35,799 bases of DNA from Cryptobacteroides sp963543835 (GCA_963543835.1 CAUUCY010000011.1:1-35799), one strand, 5' to 3'. Shown: positions 1-8,981, counted from the first letter of the stretch. The notes: generated by a model not told the origin, from the sequence alone. Translations and numbers: made by a program.

Positions 1-1583
1 ACTATCACCCTTTCACGGCCGTAAGCCTTCATCCCTTTTTCGGGAGATTTTATACTACCGGCGTCCGCTCTTGTAAAAGTCACATCGGAAGTCCCGGCGT
101 TTCCGCTCATAGCCGAGGCTTTAGCTTTGTCGAAATTGCTTATATTCCTAAGGGCCCCGTTCGTTCCGACAATCCATTTTGGTTTGTCAGGATTCGATTC
201 GTCCACATAGTCAATGCCCCAAAGTTTCCAATTCCCGCCTGTGCATTCTATCCGGGCCTTGCGGGATCTGTGAACGTTAGGACAGAAGACCAAGCGATCT
301 GAGTGAAAACTCTGATCTCCGCTGGTAGTCGGTGGTTGGTAAATTTTAATCGTACCGCTTTTTTCCGGACGCTGTGTCACTGGTATCTTCTTGATGATGT
401 TCCCCGCTTTGATCTCGATCCAAGTCGTACGAGAACCTGCCTTATAATCGAACGAAGCGACATCCGCGCGAAGCTCTACCCTCCTATTGGCAGCATCTTT
501 CACCACGGTAAGCCAAGAATTTCCCGGTTCTTTCGTTACATTGAACGAAGAAGCGTTGGTGTTCACGTAAACCATATCGCTTGTAGCCATATGGACGGAA
601 GCCTTGTCCACATAAAGATTTGTTCCTGACAGATCCGCGCTTAATTGCTCGTCTTTCCAAGGCAGAATCTCCGAATTGACGGTAAGTTCTCCCTTGACTT
701 CAAGCCGCACTAAAAGAATACCGTTTGCACGGTGAACATTTTGGACACTTATACCTCTCCTGACAAAATGTCCGCCTCCCACCTGCTCTAAATTCACATT
801 GAATCGCAAATGCTTGGTAGTCACATCCGTCGGATTAGCAGATAAATAATCGATTCCTTTATGGGCCGGGATAACGAATTTCAATGTATCGCTTTTTTGC
901 ATTCCCATAGGGGCATTGCTAATAGTAAAGTTCCCTTTCATCGGAACTGAGCTTACTGCCGGATTGTTCTTGTCCGGATAGAGACCTCCGTCCCAATTCA
1001 GAGTGGTCGGAACATCCAAAAGCTCAAAAGTATGCGTCCCCGCAGCGTTCAGTCCAGAGGCTGAAGTAATAATCACTTTTATTAAAGCGACATTACGTCC
1101 CAGTGGGGCCGCATTGGCAGTCGTAGAGGTATTTGCAATTACATTTACACCTTGCGCTATCGCAGTGCGGAGCATCGGGACAGCCGGAAGAATATCGCCG
1201 GAAGGTTGGGTTTCCCACATCTTAAGATCCTTACGTAAGGAACCGCGGACAGGAGAAATAATATGACCTTCAAGACCGCTTTCCGCTGTCACTAATGCTA
1301 CGTCATACTTTCCTGCCTCTACTTGACAAGAGACAGAATTCGCTCCAAAAGTCAAGGACGGCACTTTTTTCTGAAACTGATGTGCGGCAGGACCGTCCCC
1401 ATCAAATAAATAAACCTGAGCATTACTAACAAGTTCCCCGGAATGGGGAGCCTTAGTAAAGTTGAATGCTATTGAAGTTTTGTTTTCCGCAATATTCGAA
1501 ACCTCCGGATCCGTCTCTTTGCCCGTGCATGAAAATGCCAGGCAAAGAACCGGTACCAAATATTCGATTGTTTTTATTTTCAT
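1..1583 (-). CDS. Fimbrillin-like lipoprotein with BACON domain (3' end outside window)
   Basis: The frame stays open from an ATG at 1581-1583 to the window edge, giving at least 527 residues. It starts with a lipoprotein signal (LAFSC, Cys19). Residues about 25-310 look like an Mfa/fimbrillin-type beta-sandwich: a value such as 'VYLFDGDG' near the start, a glycine-rich 'EAGKYDVALV' turn, and a C-terminal 'EILPWKDEQL' of the kind that ends type V pilin domains. Residues about 321-406 fit a BACON domain, with 'SWLTVV' in the middle and 'KIPVTQRP' at the end; BACON domains are associated with carbohydrate or mucin contact. The part after residue 407 is not recognised. It is the last visible gene of the pilus operon, 27 nt after its neighbour, a position where type V loci usually carry accessory or tip subunits. 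An adhesive tip role is inference. The start was chosen because the lipobox follows it directly. Confidence 0.8.
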   Translation of the reverse strand, partial: MKIKTIEYLVPVLCLAFSCTGKETDPEVSNIAENKTSIAFNFTKAPHSGELVSNAQVYLFDGDGPAAHQFQKKVPSLTFGANSVSCQVEAGKYDVALVTAESGLEGHIISPVRGSLRKDLKMWETQPSGDILPAVPMLRTAIAQGVNVIANTSTTANAAPLGRNVALIKVIITSASGLNAAGTHTFELLDVPTTLNWDGGLYPDKNNPAVSSVPMKGNFTISNAPMGMQKSDTLKFVIPAHKGIDYLSANPTDVTTKHLRFNVNLEQVGGGHFVRRGISVQNVHRANGILLVRLEVKGELTVNSEILPWKDEQLSADLSGTNLYVDKASVHMATSDMVYVNTNASSFNVTKEPGNSWLTVVKDAANRRVELRADVASFDYKAGSRTTWIEIKAGNIIKKIPVTQRPEKSGTIKIYQPPTTSGDQSFHSDRLVFCPNVHRSRKARIECTGGNWKLWGIDYVDESNPDKPKWIVGTNGALRNISNFDKAKASAMSGNAGTSDVTFTRADAGSIKSPEKGMKAYGRERVI

Positions 1584-1610
1584 CAATTACTTATGTCTTT
1601 AATCGTCTTA

Positions 1611-4058
1611 TTACTTTAAAATCTTGAAATAAGCCGAATTGTTCTCAGATATTCCGACAGACATAGCGCCTGAAGGATTGCTTACAGAATTAATTTTAAG
1701 CCTTACATTCTTTTCTTCCGTGCTGCCGTTGTAAAGAACGACTCCGTTCACATTGACAGAACTGTGGTTGCCATCGCCAGCGATTGTCAAATCGTGCAGA
1801 TTTGTGAACACATAATCGACCCCTTCCTTAGCTGAAGCTTTATCATCGGTAGCGCACTTAATAACAATATTGCTGCCGGTGGCGTTAGTGAGGAGAACTC
1901 CGTCCTTCGCTCTTACAAGGGAGATTTTGAAGAAACCGGAAATTACACCATTGTTGACTATATGATCTCCGAGCGACGCGATGGTAACGCAAGCCGGTTG
2001 GTCTATGATAGAGCCTGAGCAAGAAAGCTTGTCGCTATCGAATCTCACATGAGAGCCGCTCATGCTGAAAATCTTATTGAAATTGACAATAACTGTCTTA
2101 GGTAGCTCATAACGGGTGTCCTCAAGCGGCTTAGCAGCGAAGGTGGCTGCTTTCTCGCCCGCCTTGAATATGACCCTCGGATAAACTCCCATGTCGAAAT
2201 CAAGAGCGTCTGCGGTTCCCTCGCCATAAACACCGTCCACAATTATATTTGCTCCGGTAGAGTTAATGAGAGGGGTTCCATCGGCTTTGCAAAGAGCGAG
2301 TTTATAAACAAGATCCTTGCCGCCCTCTACTCCTGAATCTGTTCCCGAGAGTCTTACAAACGCTTCTTGATCTTCAATGCGTCCTACTCCGGCAGCTTTC
2401 ACAAGGTAGCTGCTCTGCGGATCGGAAAGTACAAGCTCGAATGATTTTTCGCCTTCTATAAGATCATTAGCCATTATAGGCACTTCGATTTCCTGTGTGA
2501 TTAAATAGTTGCCGACCATTCCTCGGGAAGGAGTGAAAGACAGACGTCCTTGAACCGGGAAGAAATTATTCTTGACGGTCGCACTTTGTTCGCGGGTAGC
2601 ATATCCTACGGTTACAGGGATCGGATTCCCCTCTTTATTTGTGGAATAACCTGTGAGAGTTACCGTGAAAATAGCGGTAGAAGTACCTTTGACCGGTTTA
2701 GATATTTTTATGTCCGAAACATACAGACCGTGTCCAAGCTTGACAAGACGGCTTCCTTCTCCGAAAAAGAGGATCTCTCCTGAAGCCACGGAGCAGGCGT
2801 CTTTATACTTTGCAGGCTGGTTGCCGCTTATATATCTGTCGAATTGTTTTGTTCCGTTCGGCGAATAGAGGCAAACGCGCCCTTCTTCTGTAGAAAGCAT
2901 CGTCACCTCTCCGTTGTTGGCAATGCGTAGCTTATCGTAATTGCCGGCCAAAGAACGCTCGAACTCAGCTCTTCCGTCAGGATGAATACGGACAAATGTC
3001 CCTTTTTTAGATGAAGGTTCGAAAATAGTAATAACTCCTTCGCCTGTGGTTTTATTCATTTCTATACCGCGTACAGCCCCTGGAGTCGTGCCTTTGAAGA
3101 GGAATGTGCCGTCATTGCGCATCAATGCATAATGAGCGTTCACCGTCCCTGTACCGCCAACCAAAATATTTCCTGCTCGTGAAACACGGAAATCTTTCAA
3201 GGAAACAATCTCTGAAGAAGATTGAGCGAGGGTTTTATCAAAAACGATATCACCTTCTGGACGAATCTTGTAAATAATACCTCCTTCTTTTTCAGAATTT
3301 CCGGCCAAAATAGCCGAACCATCATTTATATTTGCGCTAAGACCAATAACAGAGAAGTTCTTAGCTGGAAGAGGAGTGAGGTAAAAAGGTTTTCCTTTAG
3401 GGTCAAGCCTTACCACATAAGAACTTTCTTCGCCATAACCCTTGGCACCTGAAAAGGCCGCTATGATATACTCTGTCATTTCTCCCATGACTTCAAATTG
3501 GTCGCAATATGCGCTACCAAGTTGGGAATATCTATAGACTTCTTTCCCTGTGTTATTGGTTTTAAGGACGAAACCTTGGTGCCCTTTTTCTGCTTTTTCG
3601 CTTCCCGCAAAAACAAACGAGCCGTTTTTAAGAGACGCTCCTTTAAGGAAAAGGCTTCCCTCGCTTCCGCCGTATATTGATTTGACGATTTCACCTTTGC
3701 GGTTAACAATAGCGGCACATCCTTTAGATTGTCCGCTCTTATTGTCTGGCGTTGACGCTCCGGTCATAAGGATATTGTTGTTTTCCAAAACAGTCATATA
3801 ACATATTTTGGAAAATCCGCTCAAAGGCATGCTATATACCACATCTCCGTTTCGATCAAGCCAAATAACGCTCCAAATATTATTATTGAGGCTGACCATG
3901 GCAACCTCGTCATTTTCCATAGTACAGGTTTTCTGTACCTGGAGTTCGTTGCCATAAGTCCTGTCGAAAATGACAGGCATATACTGCGCCCTCGCCTGAA
4001 TCCAGGACAAGCTCAAAAGGATGAAGATCCCGACCTTAACGATTATCGTTGTTCTCAT
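1611..4058 (-). CDS. Secreted beta-propeller / Calx-beta-like repeat protein of the pilus locus
   Basis: This 815-residue protein has a Sec signal peptide (1-25, ending 'ARAQ') and no lipobox. Residues about 40-440 are made of short repeated strands with 'G.I...', 'DRNGDVV', 'NRKGEIV', 'RPEGDIV' and 'HPDGRAEF' turns, typical of a beta-propeller that reads as a series of blades. Three beta-sandwich modules follow at about 447-563, 566-686 and 690-815. The first has a Calx-beta-like end ('EGEKSFELVLSDP'). The second and third share a 'L.N.TG.NI' motif (residues about 597-606 and 723-732), so they are diverged copies. No catalytic motif is visible. It lies between an OmpA-type protein and a fimbrillin/BACON lipoprotein in the same operon. 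A role as an exported accessory or adhesin-like component is inference; I do not recognise a named family for the whole protein. Confidence 0.8.
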   Translation of the reverse strand: MRTTIIVKVGIFILLSLSWIQARAQYMPVIFDRTYGNELQVQKTCTMENDEVAMVSLNNNIWSVIWLDRNGDVVYSMPLSGFSKICYMTVLENNNILMTGASTPDNKSGQSKGCAAIVNRKGEIVKSIYGGSEGSLFLKGASLKNGSFVFAGSEKAEKGHQGFVLKTNNTGKEVYRYSQLGSAYCDQFEVMGEMTEYIIAAFSGAKGYGEESSYVVRLDPKGKPFYLTPLPAKNFSVIGLSANINDGSAILAGNSEKEGGIIYKIRPEGDIVFDKTLAQSSSEIVSLKDFRVSRAGNILVGGTGTVNAHYALMRNDGTFLFKGTTPGAVRGIEMNKTTGEGVITIFEPSSKKGTFVRIHPDGRAEFERSLAGNYDKLRIANNGEVTMLSTEEGRVCLYSPNGTKQFDRYISGNQPAKYKDACSVASGEILFFGEGSRLVKLGHGLYVSDIKISKPVKGTSTAIFTVTLTGYSTNKEGNPIPVTVGYATREQSATVKNNFFPVQGRLSFTPSRGMVGNYLITQEIEVPIMANDLIEGEKSFELVLSDPQSSYLVKAAGVGRIEDQEAFVRLSGTDSGVEGGKDLVYKLALCKADGTPLINSTGANIIVDGVYGEGTADALDFDMGVYPRVIFKAGEKAATFAAKPLEDTRYELPKTVIVNFNKIFSMSGSHVRFDSDKLSCSGSIIDQPACVTIASLGDHIVNNGVISGFFKISLVRAKDGVLLTNATGSNIVIKCATDDKASAKEGVDYVFTNLHDLTIAGDGNHSSVNVNGVVLYNGSTEEKNVRLKINSVSNPSGAMSVGISENNSAYFKILK

Positions 4059-4098
4059 ATATCGAAAAATTATTTGTTTATTACCTTTTATTTACTGT

Positions 4099-5961
4099 TT
4101 ATTTGACATGATATATCTCCACTTTTCTAGCCAAACGGTTTACCCAAATCCAATCTATCTTTACCTCAGGTTGCATAAAGTGACCGATTTCTCTATTTAT
4201 TTGCTCTTTTGTCAGAGATGTGCGTCCGTGTGCGACCACCTCGAATTTGACCTGTTTGTTATGTGCGGTTAAATAGTCGGCAACTGCTTTCGCCCGTTTT
4301 TCAGAAAGTTTAATATTGTAGATATCCGTACCGAATTCGTCTGCAAAACCATCAAAACGGAGATTCTCAAAGTGATAATCTCCCATTTCACGCAGAAATT
4401 TATCCAATCTTTCTATAGAAGCTGGAGTGAGTTTATCCGAATCAAAATCGAAATAAAGGGTCATAAGGAGACCGGCAGGTGCATAAGCTCTTGTGTCTAT
4501 ATTTTCTGTCTTCACATTTTCTATTCCCCCGTTCATTAAAATGTTCCCTCCTCTCACCGCCTGTTCTTCCGTCATGCCGTAAAAAGGCTCTTCCTCTTCA
4601 TCATCGGCAAGGAAGTCGTTATCCGTCTTAAGATAATAGATGTCGTCTTTTGTCTCGATATTGCGGTCTGAAACAAAGTAGGCCGTGTTTGCGTCTATAG
4701 GGAAAAAATAATAATCGTTATAAACGGAATTGACCGGAGCCGGCATATGCTTCACTTCCGAGGATACCTTATGGTTCTCGAAAGCAACGCCGTACAGGTC
4801 GTAAGCTCCAAAGCCAGGGTGGCCGTTTGAAGCAAAAATCAAACGCTTATCATATACGACAGGGAATATTTCATTTCCCTCTGTATTTACTGACGGTCCG
4901 AGATTCGTTGGAACGCTCCAGACCCTCTTTTCAGAATCCCAGTGGGTTATATAGAGGTCGAAACCTCCGTAACCGCCTGGCATATCCGAAGAAAACAACA
5001 AAGTATTGTCGTCTTCCAAAAGGAAAGGCTGTGCATAAGAATAAGAGTTTTTCTCCGCGCCTTCAAACAGAGGGGTGTATTTGGAAAACCTTCTTGAACC
5101 CTCTTTGATAGTAGAGAACACCAATTTTGTCCGGAAAGGTCTCATGTCCTTGTCGATGAGATCCACGCTAACCTTTGACTTATTGTATTTTATAACCGTA
5201 GAAATCATCATCGAAAGGTCATTATTGAATGTAACCGGACCGTTTTGAAGATCTATCGGGATTCTGCGGAAGAATTTTTTATAAGAAGGAGCTGCCGAAA
5301 TTACTTTGTTGTTATTCTTTTCCAATGTGTAATAGCGGGTTCTATGAAAGAACAGTTTGCCAGGATCATTGAAAGGGCTGTAGCTTATCGCATAAAAGGT
5401 ATTGCCTTCGTACCTGTTGATCCAAAACTCGGAATGCTCTCCGTTCAGTTCAAGTCTCTCTGCATGGTATCCTTTTTCATCCTCTATGCTGTGACGCATA
5501 GAAAGAGCCTGAAGCGTATTCTGATAACGTTGATAGCGGCTGTAAGGATCTCTATACGCATTGTTAAGACAGATCGCCTCTGCCTCGCAGTTTAATCCTT
5601 GAAAACGCAAAGCATCTATATAATCGCAAATATCCTCCATGGTGAGCATTTCGGAATGCATTTCCAATGCCGAAGCATAATGTTCTGAGGCAGCCACATA
5701 ATTTCTTAGCATATAGTACAATCGAGCCGTTTTCAGATGCATCGAAGCTTTATTATCGGTATTCGTTTCCATTGACAGCGCCTCTTCCGCAAGAGCCATT
5801 GCCTTATCGAAGTTCTGATGGATAAAATTACGGTCCGCTCTTCTCTCTTTCATGCTAATTTCCCGCTTGCTGGCTTCTCCCGCCTGCCTCTTCGCAAAAA
5901 GGCAGGTCAGCGGGCAAAAGAGTACCAAGAGAAAAAGAAGACTAATATTTTTCTTTGTCAT
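4099..5961 (-). CDS. TPR-PD40-OmpA family outer-membrane/periplasmic protein
   Basis: The 620-residue product has a Sec signal peptide (about 1-26), a TPR-like helical region (about 45-150), WD40-like PD40 blades (about 305-445, with 'LLFSSDMPGGYGGFDLYI' and 'LIFASNGHPGFGAYDLY'), and a C-terminal OmpA domain (about 500-620). The OmpA domain keeps the peptidoglycan-binding Asp541 and Arg556 in the usual 'DEFGTDIYN..LSEKRA' setting, so the protein is expected to tie an outer-membrane assembly to the cell wall. The order TPR, PD40, OmpA is like PorE of the type IX secretion system, but here the gene sits in a pilus operon and no other type IX genes are visible. It follows the DUF3575 gene by 23 nt and precedes the propeller/Calx-beta gene by 40 nt. 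A role in anchoring the pilus or its export site is inference. Confidence 0.85.
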   Translation of the reverse strand: MTKKNISLLFLLVLFCPLTCLFAKRQAGEASKREISMKERRADRNFIHQNFDKAMALAEEALSMETNTDNKASMHLKTARLYYMLRNYVAASEHYASALEMHSEMLTMEDICDYIDALRFQGLNCEAEAICLNNAYRDPYSRYQRYQNTLQALSMRHSIEDEKGYHAERLELNGEHSEFWINRYEGNTFYAISYSPFNDPGKLFFHRTRYYTLEKNNNKVISAAPSYKKFFRRIPIDLQNGPVTFNNDLSMMISTVIKYNKSKVSVDLIDKDMRPFRTKLVFSTIKEGSRRFSKYTPLFEGAEKNSYSYAQPFLLEDDNTLLFSSDMPGGYGGFDLYITHWDSEKRVWSVPTNLGPSVNTEGNEIFPVVYDKRLIFASNGHPGFGAYDLYGVAFENHKVSSEVKHMPAPVNSVYNDYYFFPIDANTAYFVSDRNIETKDDIYYLKTDNDFLADDEEEEPFYGMTEEQAVRGGNILMNGGIENVKTENIDTRAYAPAGLLMTLYFDFDSDKLTPASIERLDKFLREMGDYHFENLRFDGFADEFGTDIYNIKLSEKRAKAVADYLTAHNKQVKFEVVAHGRTSLTKEQINREIGHFMQPEVKIDWIWVNRLARKVEIYHVK

Positions 5962-5984
5962 TTTCAGCGATTTTTAATTAAAAT

Positions 5985-6584
5985 TTAGCGGAATATATTA
6001 TATACAATCGATATTCCGAACTTAGTCGGTCCTATCCAGTATTTTGTCTGCTTTTTTTCTATCGGATAGTCGGCATACTCTCCTCCAAGCATGAACTTGT
6101 CATATTGAAGATGGGTATAGCCTAAGCCTATGTTGAAATCTACAGCGAAACGAGAATTAATCGGCAGTTTATAGCCGAAAGTTACGCCTCCTGAAACACC
6201 CCATCCGCGGCGGCGTCTGCTGGTTTCCATCGATTTTCCATCATAAAAACCTATATTGAAGTTACCGTACATAGCATAAGGCCCTACGTATAATCCGTCC
6301 CACGCGTCGTTAGTATAAAAGTTCCGTGGGTTAAAATACCAACGCATCTCTAAAGTGCCTTGAAGAGCCCGGAAAACTTCTTGATGTTTTTTGAACATGT
6401 ATGGAAGCCAGATGGCTTCTCCATTTACAGTCAACTGCCTTGTCACTGGTATCTCTACGCCGACATTCGGTGAACCGGTCAGCCAATAAGGAATATTGGT
6501 TTTAACGCTCTGCGCTTTCAACGAAAGACTAGAAAAAATAAATACGGTCGCAGATAAGACTATTGTTAAAAATCCTTTCATCAT
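5985..6584 (-). CDS. DUF3575 family outer-membrane beta-barrel protein
   Basis: The 199-residue product has a signal peptide (cleavage near 'LKAQ', about residue 25) followed by 'VKTNIPYWLTGSPNVGVEI', the characteristic opening of DUF3575 proteins, which are small outer-membrane barrels common in Bacteroidales type V pilus loci. The rest alternates aromatic beta-strands ('LEMRWYFNPRNF', 'LYVGPYAMYGNFNIGFYDGK', 'GGVTFGYKLPI') and ends in an aromatic strand with a terminal Phe-Arg. It begins with two Met codons; either 6584 or 6581 could be used. It lies 12 nt downstream of the FimB/Mfa2-like gene and is surely co-transcribed with it. Its molecular role is unknown; a barrel that takes part in pilus export or anchoring is the natural guess from context. 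Confidence 0.85.
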   Translation of the reverse strand: MMKGFLTIVLSATVFIFSSLSLKAQSVKTNIPYWLTGSPNVGVEIPVTRQLTVNGEAIWLPYMFKKHQEVFRALQGTLEMRWYFNPRNFYTNDAWDGLYVGPYAMYGNFNIGFYDGKSMETSRRRRGWGVSGGVTFGYKLPINSRFAVDFNIGLGYTHLQYDKFMLGGEYADYPIEKKQTKYWIGPTKFGISIVYNIFR

Positions 6585-6596
6585 AAATTAATTTTG

Positions 6597-7523
6597 TTAT
6601 ACAATACCAAGGTCTTCATCTTGAATATCTCCATTCCAAGGGAGGATTTCAATTTTCACTATCGTATATACATCGACAATGATAATGATGCGTTTATTGT
6701 GTAAAAGCCTCAAGGGCTTTCCTGTAGTCTTGTCGACTACTGGTACCAAAAGGTCTTGGGCAACATAATTTTCGTCGGCATCATAGAGGGAAAAACGAAG
6801 GGTAATCTGTTCTGCTTCCGACGTAGAGTCGTTAAAAATAGAAGGGAAAAAACGATAATCCACTTCAAAATAATCAGGATTATTCTGCACTGGAACAGCG
6901 CCGATACTGTATTCGATATCTTTAGGCGTAAAACGTCTTGTAAGGGTGTCTTCTTGCAACAACTGCTTATCAGCAATGCCGGACGCCGTCATCTCCACCT
7001 TCTTTATGGAATGAACGTCGAACGGAGCATGTTTAAATCTTACGGTAATACGTCCGGTATAATCTATTAATTTTGCTGTATCTCTTACAATGATTCCGGG
7101 ATGAATAATCTCCGGTTCGTGCCTGGTATCGAACATCAAAGCCGGAGGCTGTGCATAACGATCCTCCTGTATTTTTGGTAGAGAGAAAGCCGCTTCGCGA
7201 ACGTTACTCTTGCCGTCAAACAGAAGACTGTCCGTGTTGGCATAGCAGAAAACTCTGTAACGACCGGGATTCAGTTTAAAGTTGAAAATACCCGTCTGCA
7301 TTCGCGGATTATCCTCAAAAGGCAGAGATCCGTATTTCTCCGCAGCAAGATTGCCGTTCTCATCATATACCAAAACGCGACAATCCTTTACCGAACGTCC
7401 CTCGACGTTTGGGACAAAAAGGATATAATTCGTCTCATCTTCAAAGTAGTCGAAAGTACATGAAGACATACAAATCGCAGATAGCAAGATGGTGATCGTT
7501 ATGAGAAGTTTGTGGTTTCTCAT
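6597..7523 (-). CDS. FimB/Mfa2-family fimbrial anchor lipoprotein
   Basis: The 308-residue product has a lipoprotein signal with lipobox 'CMSSC' (Cys22) followed by 'TFDYFEDETNYILFVPN', close in style to FimB/Mfa2 proteins. The N-terminal half is a pilin-type beta-sandwich ('CRVLVYDENGNL', 'GIFNFKLNPGRYRVFCYAN'), and the C-terminal half ends with 'IVKIEILPWNGDIQDEDLGIV', again a pilin-like end. In Porphyromonas gingivalis, FimB and Mfa2 anchor the pilus to the outer membrane and limit its length. The gene is the first after the major fimbrillin, separated from it by 116 nt that contain a strong hairpin, as expected for an anchor needed in far fewer copies than the shaft subunit. Confidence 0.85.
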   Translation of the reverse strand: MRNHKLLITITILLSAICMSSCTFDYFEDETNYILFVPNVEGRSVKDCRVLVYDENGNLAAEKYGSLPFEDNPRMQTGIFNFKLNPGRYRVFCYANTDSLLFDGKSNVREAAFSLPKIQEDRYAQPPALMFDTRHEPEIIHPGIIVRDTAKLIDYTGRITVRFKHAPFDVHSIKKVEMTASGIADKQLLQEDTLTRRFTPKDIEYSIGAVPVQNNPDYFEVDYRFFPSIFNDSTSEAEQITLRFSLYDADENYVAQDLLVPVVDKTTGKPLRLLHNKRIIIIVDVYTIVKIEILPWNGDIQDEDLGIV

Positions 7524-7596
7524 CAGCTTTTTTATTTCTTGTTTTATTTTACTTAGTTTTCGTACATAAAATAAATATTTTCCAAATATTTATAAA

Positions 7597-7625
7597 TTCC
7601 TTAGAGGGGGATGCCCTCTAAGGAA
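7597..7625 (-). terminator. Perfect 12-bp hairpin between fimbrillin and anchor genes
   Basis: Plus-strand arms 7597-7608 (TTCCTTAGAGGG) and 7614-7625 are exact reverse complements around a 5-nt loop. On the transcribed minus strand the stem is followed by TTTATAAATATTT, a T-rich but interrupted tract. It sits 14 nt after the fimbrillin stop codon and 73 nt before the anchor gene. It can act as a partial terminator or as an mRNA 3'-end stabiliser, letting the shaft subunit be made in excess over the downstream genes. The hairpin is plain in the sequence; its function is inferred. Confidence 0.65.
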
Positions 7626-7639
7626 AATACCGTTACGTA

Positions 7640-8848
7640 CTAAAGTATGAGAGATTCTTCTGTTATTGCAGCATTCCAAGGAATGAGCTCACCCATCTCC
7701 ACTTTCAGACCGCCTTCCTGTCCTGGCTCTGAAGGAACTTCTTTCTGACCTCCGGACTTGAGGGTAAGTTTAACCTCACGGATTGTATTTGGGACAAATT
7801 TTCCTTTGGCAAGGCCCCTCCAGTAAATCGTAGTCGGAGTCGATAATTTGGTACCGTCTGCAAGAATATGACCTGCTTTTGCTTTAGCTGAAACTACGAT
7901 ATAGTACTGACGCTCTGAATTAGCGTTTTTAGTAAGCTCAGTATCCGCACGTCCATTGTCATTAGGGTAGACAACAATATCTTTCCACATCTTGAAATTG
8001 CCGGAAATAATGTTTTTATCAGCACCGTACCCGTCAGTTGGATTTTGTGTTTTAAATACACTGTTGGACACTAAAATGTTGGTTTTTGTTGATGTCGTAG
8101 CGACACCGCCATTGTTGCCATGCATAGGAAGCATATAATCAGGAAGGCGATATATCATAACAGACACGTCTTGAGTCCAGTCTACCCCGTCAGTCCCCGT
8201 GCTTGAATTATTAACGCCGGCATCTGTATCGTCAACATTTACAAGAGTACGGAGCATAGAAACTTCACGTTTCAGCTTAAGTCCGCTAACCGTAGTTGTC
8301 GCTCCGTTGGTTATAACGACATTGTTTTGGCTTGCAAGAAATATTTCGCCAGGTTCAAGGAAAGGACTGTTTGCAGGAGCCAATGATTGCGCGAAAGTCG
8401 GAAATTGTCCGGCTTTATGTTGAATCTTCAATGTATTCACATTTTTCTCACGAACATTGAAACTGTTCCACATCATTTCGGAAGCGCCCACGAATGTCGT
8501 AACGTTCTGAGCAGGATTTGCGTTGGCTACGGCAACTATAGTATATGTGCCTACAGGAACATCAGTATAAGTAAATGTCTTATTTCCTGAAGGAATAGAA
8601 GTTGTCTGGTAAGCATACTTTACAATCCCGGAGGCGTCGTAAAGTAAAAACTGAAGAGTTTTTACATTACTCCAAGAAGTTGTAGGAATAGCTTTGGAGA
8701 GAGGTGCCTTTACAGCTGAAGCGGCTTCAAAAGAAACTGTAAAAGCCACTTTTCCTGTGTTTTCCGCAGATTTGACTGTCTCTACGTTTTTGTTGCAACC
8801 AACAAAAGCTACTAACCCTGCAATTGCAATTAATAATTTTGTTTTCAT
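7640..8848 (-). CDS. Major fimbrillin-like lipoprotein (type V pilus subunit)
   Basis: The 402-residue product starts with a lipoprotein signal (lipobox 'AFVGC', Cys18). The mature part has the layout of Bacteroidales type V pilins (FimA/Mfa1 type): an N-terminal beta-sandwich with 'VKTLQFLLYDASGIV' and 'VPVGTYTIVAVANA', a long C-terminal beta-domain, and a terminal segment 'LIPWNAAITEESLIL' in the place of the donor strand. In this class the lipoprotein reaches the outer membrane, is cut by a trypsin-like protease after Arg or Lys, and polymerises by strand exchange. It is the first gene of the operon, behind a leader of about 200 nt with a good promoter match, and is followed by a hairpin. 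Which of the two fimbrillin-like products in the operon forms the shaft is inferred from order and length. Confidence 0.85.
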   Translation of the reverse strand: MKTKLLIAIAGLVAFVGCNKNVETVKSAENTGKVAFTVSFEAASAVKAPLSKAIPTTSWSNVKTLQFLLYDASGIVKYAYQTTSIPSGNKTFTYTDVPVGTYTIVAVANANPAQNVTTFVGASEMMWNSFNVREKNVNTLKIQHKAGQFPTFAQSLAPANSPFLEPGEIFLASQNNVVITNGATTTVSGLKLKREVSMLRTLVNVDDTDAGVNNSSTGTDGVDWTQDVSVMIYRLPDYMLPMHGNNGGVATTSTKTNILVSNSVFKTQNPTDGYGADKNIISGNFKMWKDIVVYPNDNGRADTELTKNANSERQYYIVVSAKAKAGHILADGTKLSTPTTIYWRGLAKGKFVPNTIREVKLTLKSGGQKEVPSEPGQEGGLKVEMGELIPWNAAITEESLIL

Positions 8849-8966
8849 CTTTGTTTGTTTTAAAAAAGTTGTTAGGAAAATATTTTATTAAATACTTAAT
8901 TTGATATGAATCATGAGAATTGCTAAATATAGACCGAAGCCTATGGGGGACTATTAGGCAGAAAGA

Positions 8967-8981
8967 TGACAAGAATTGTCA
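8967..8981. repeat. Inverted repeat TGACAA-GAA-TTGTCA in pilus leader
   Basis: The 6-bp arms are exact reverse complements around GAA. It lies about 65 nt downstream of the predicted pilus transcription start and about 120 nt before the fimbrillin start codon. It could be a protein-binding site or a small leader stem. An inverted repeat this short can occur by chance in AT-rich DNA. Confidence 0.35.
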
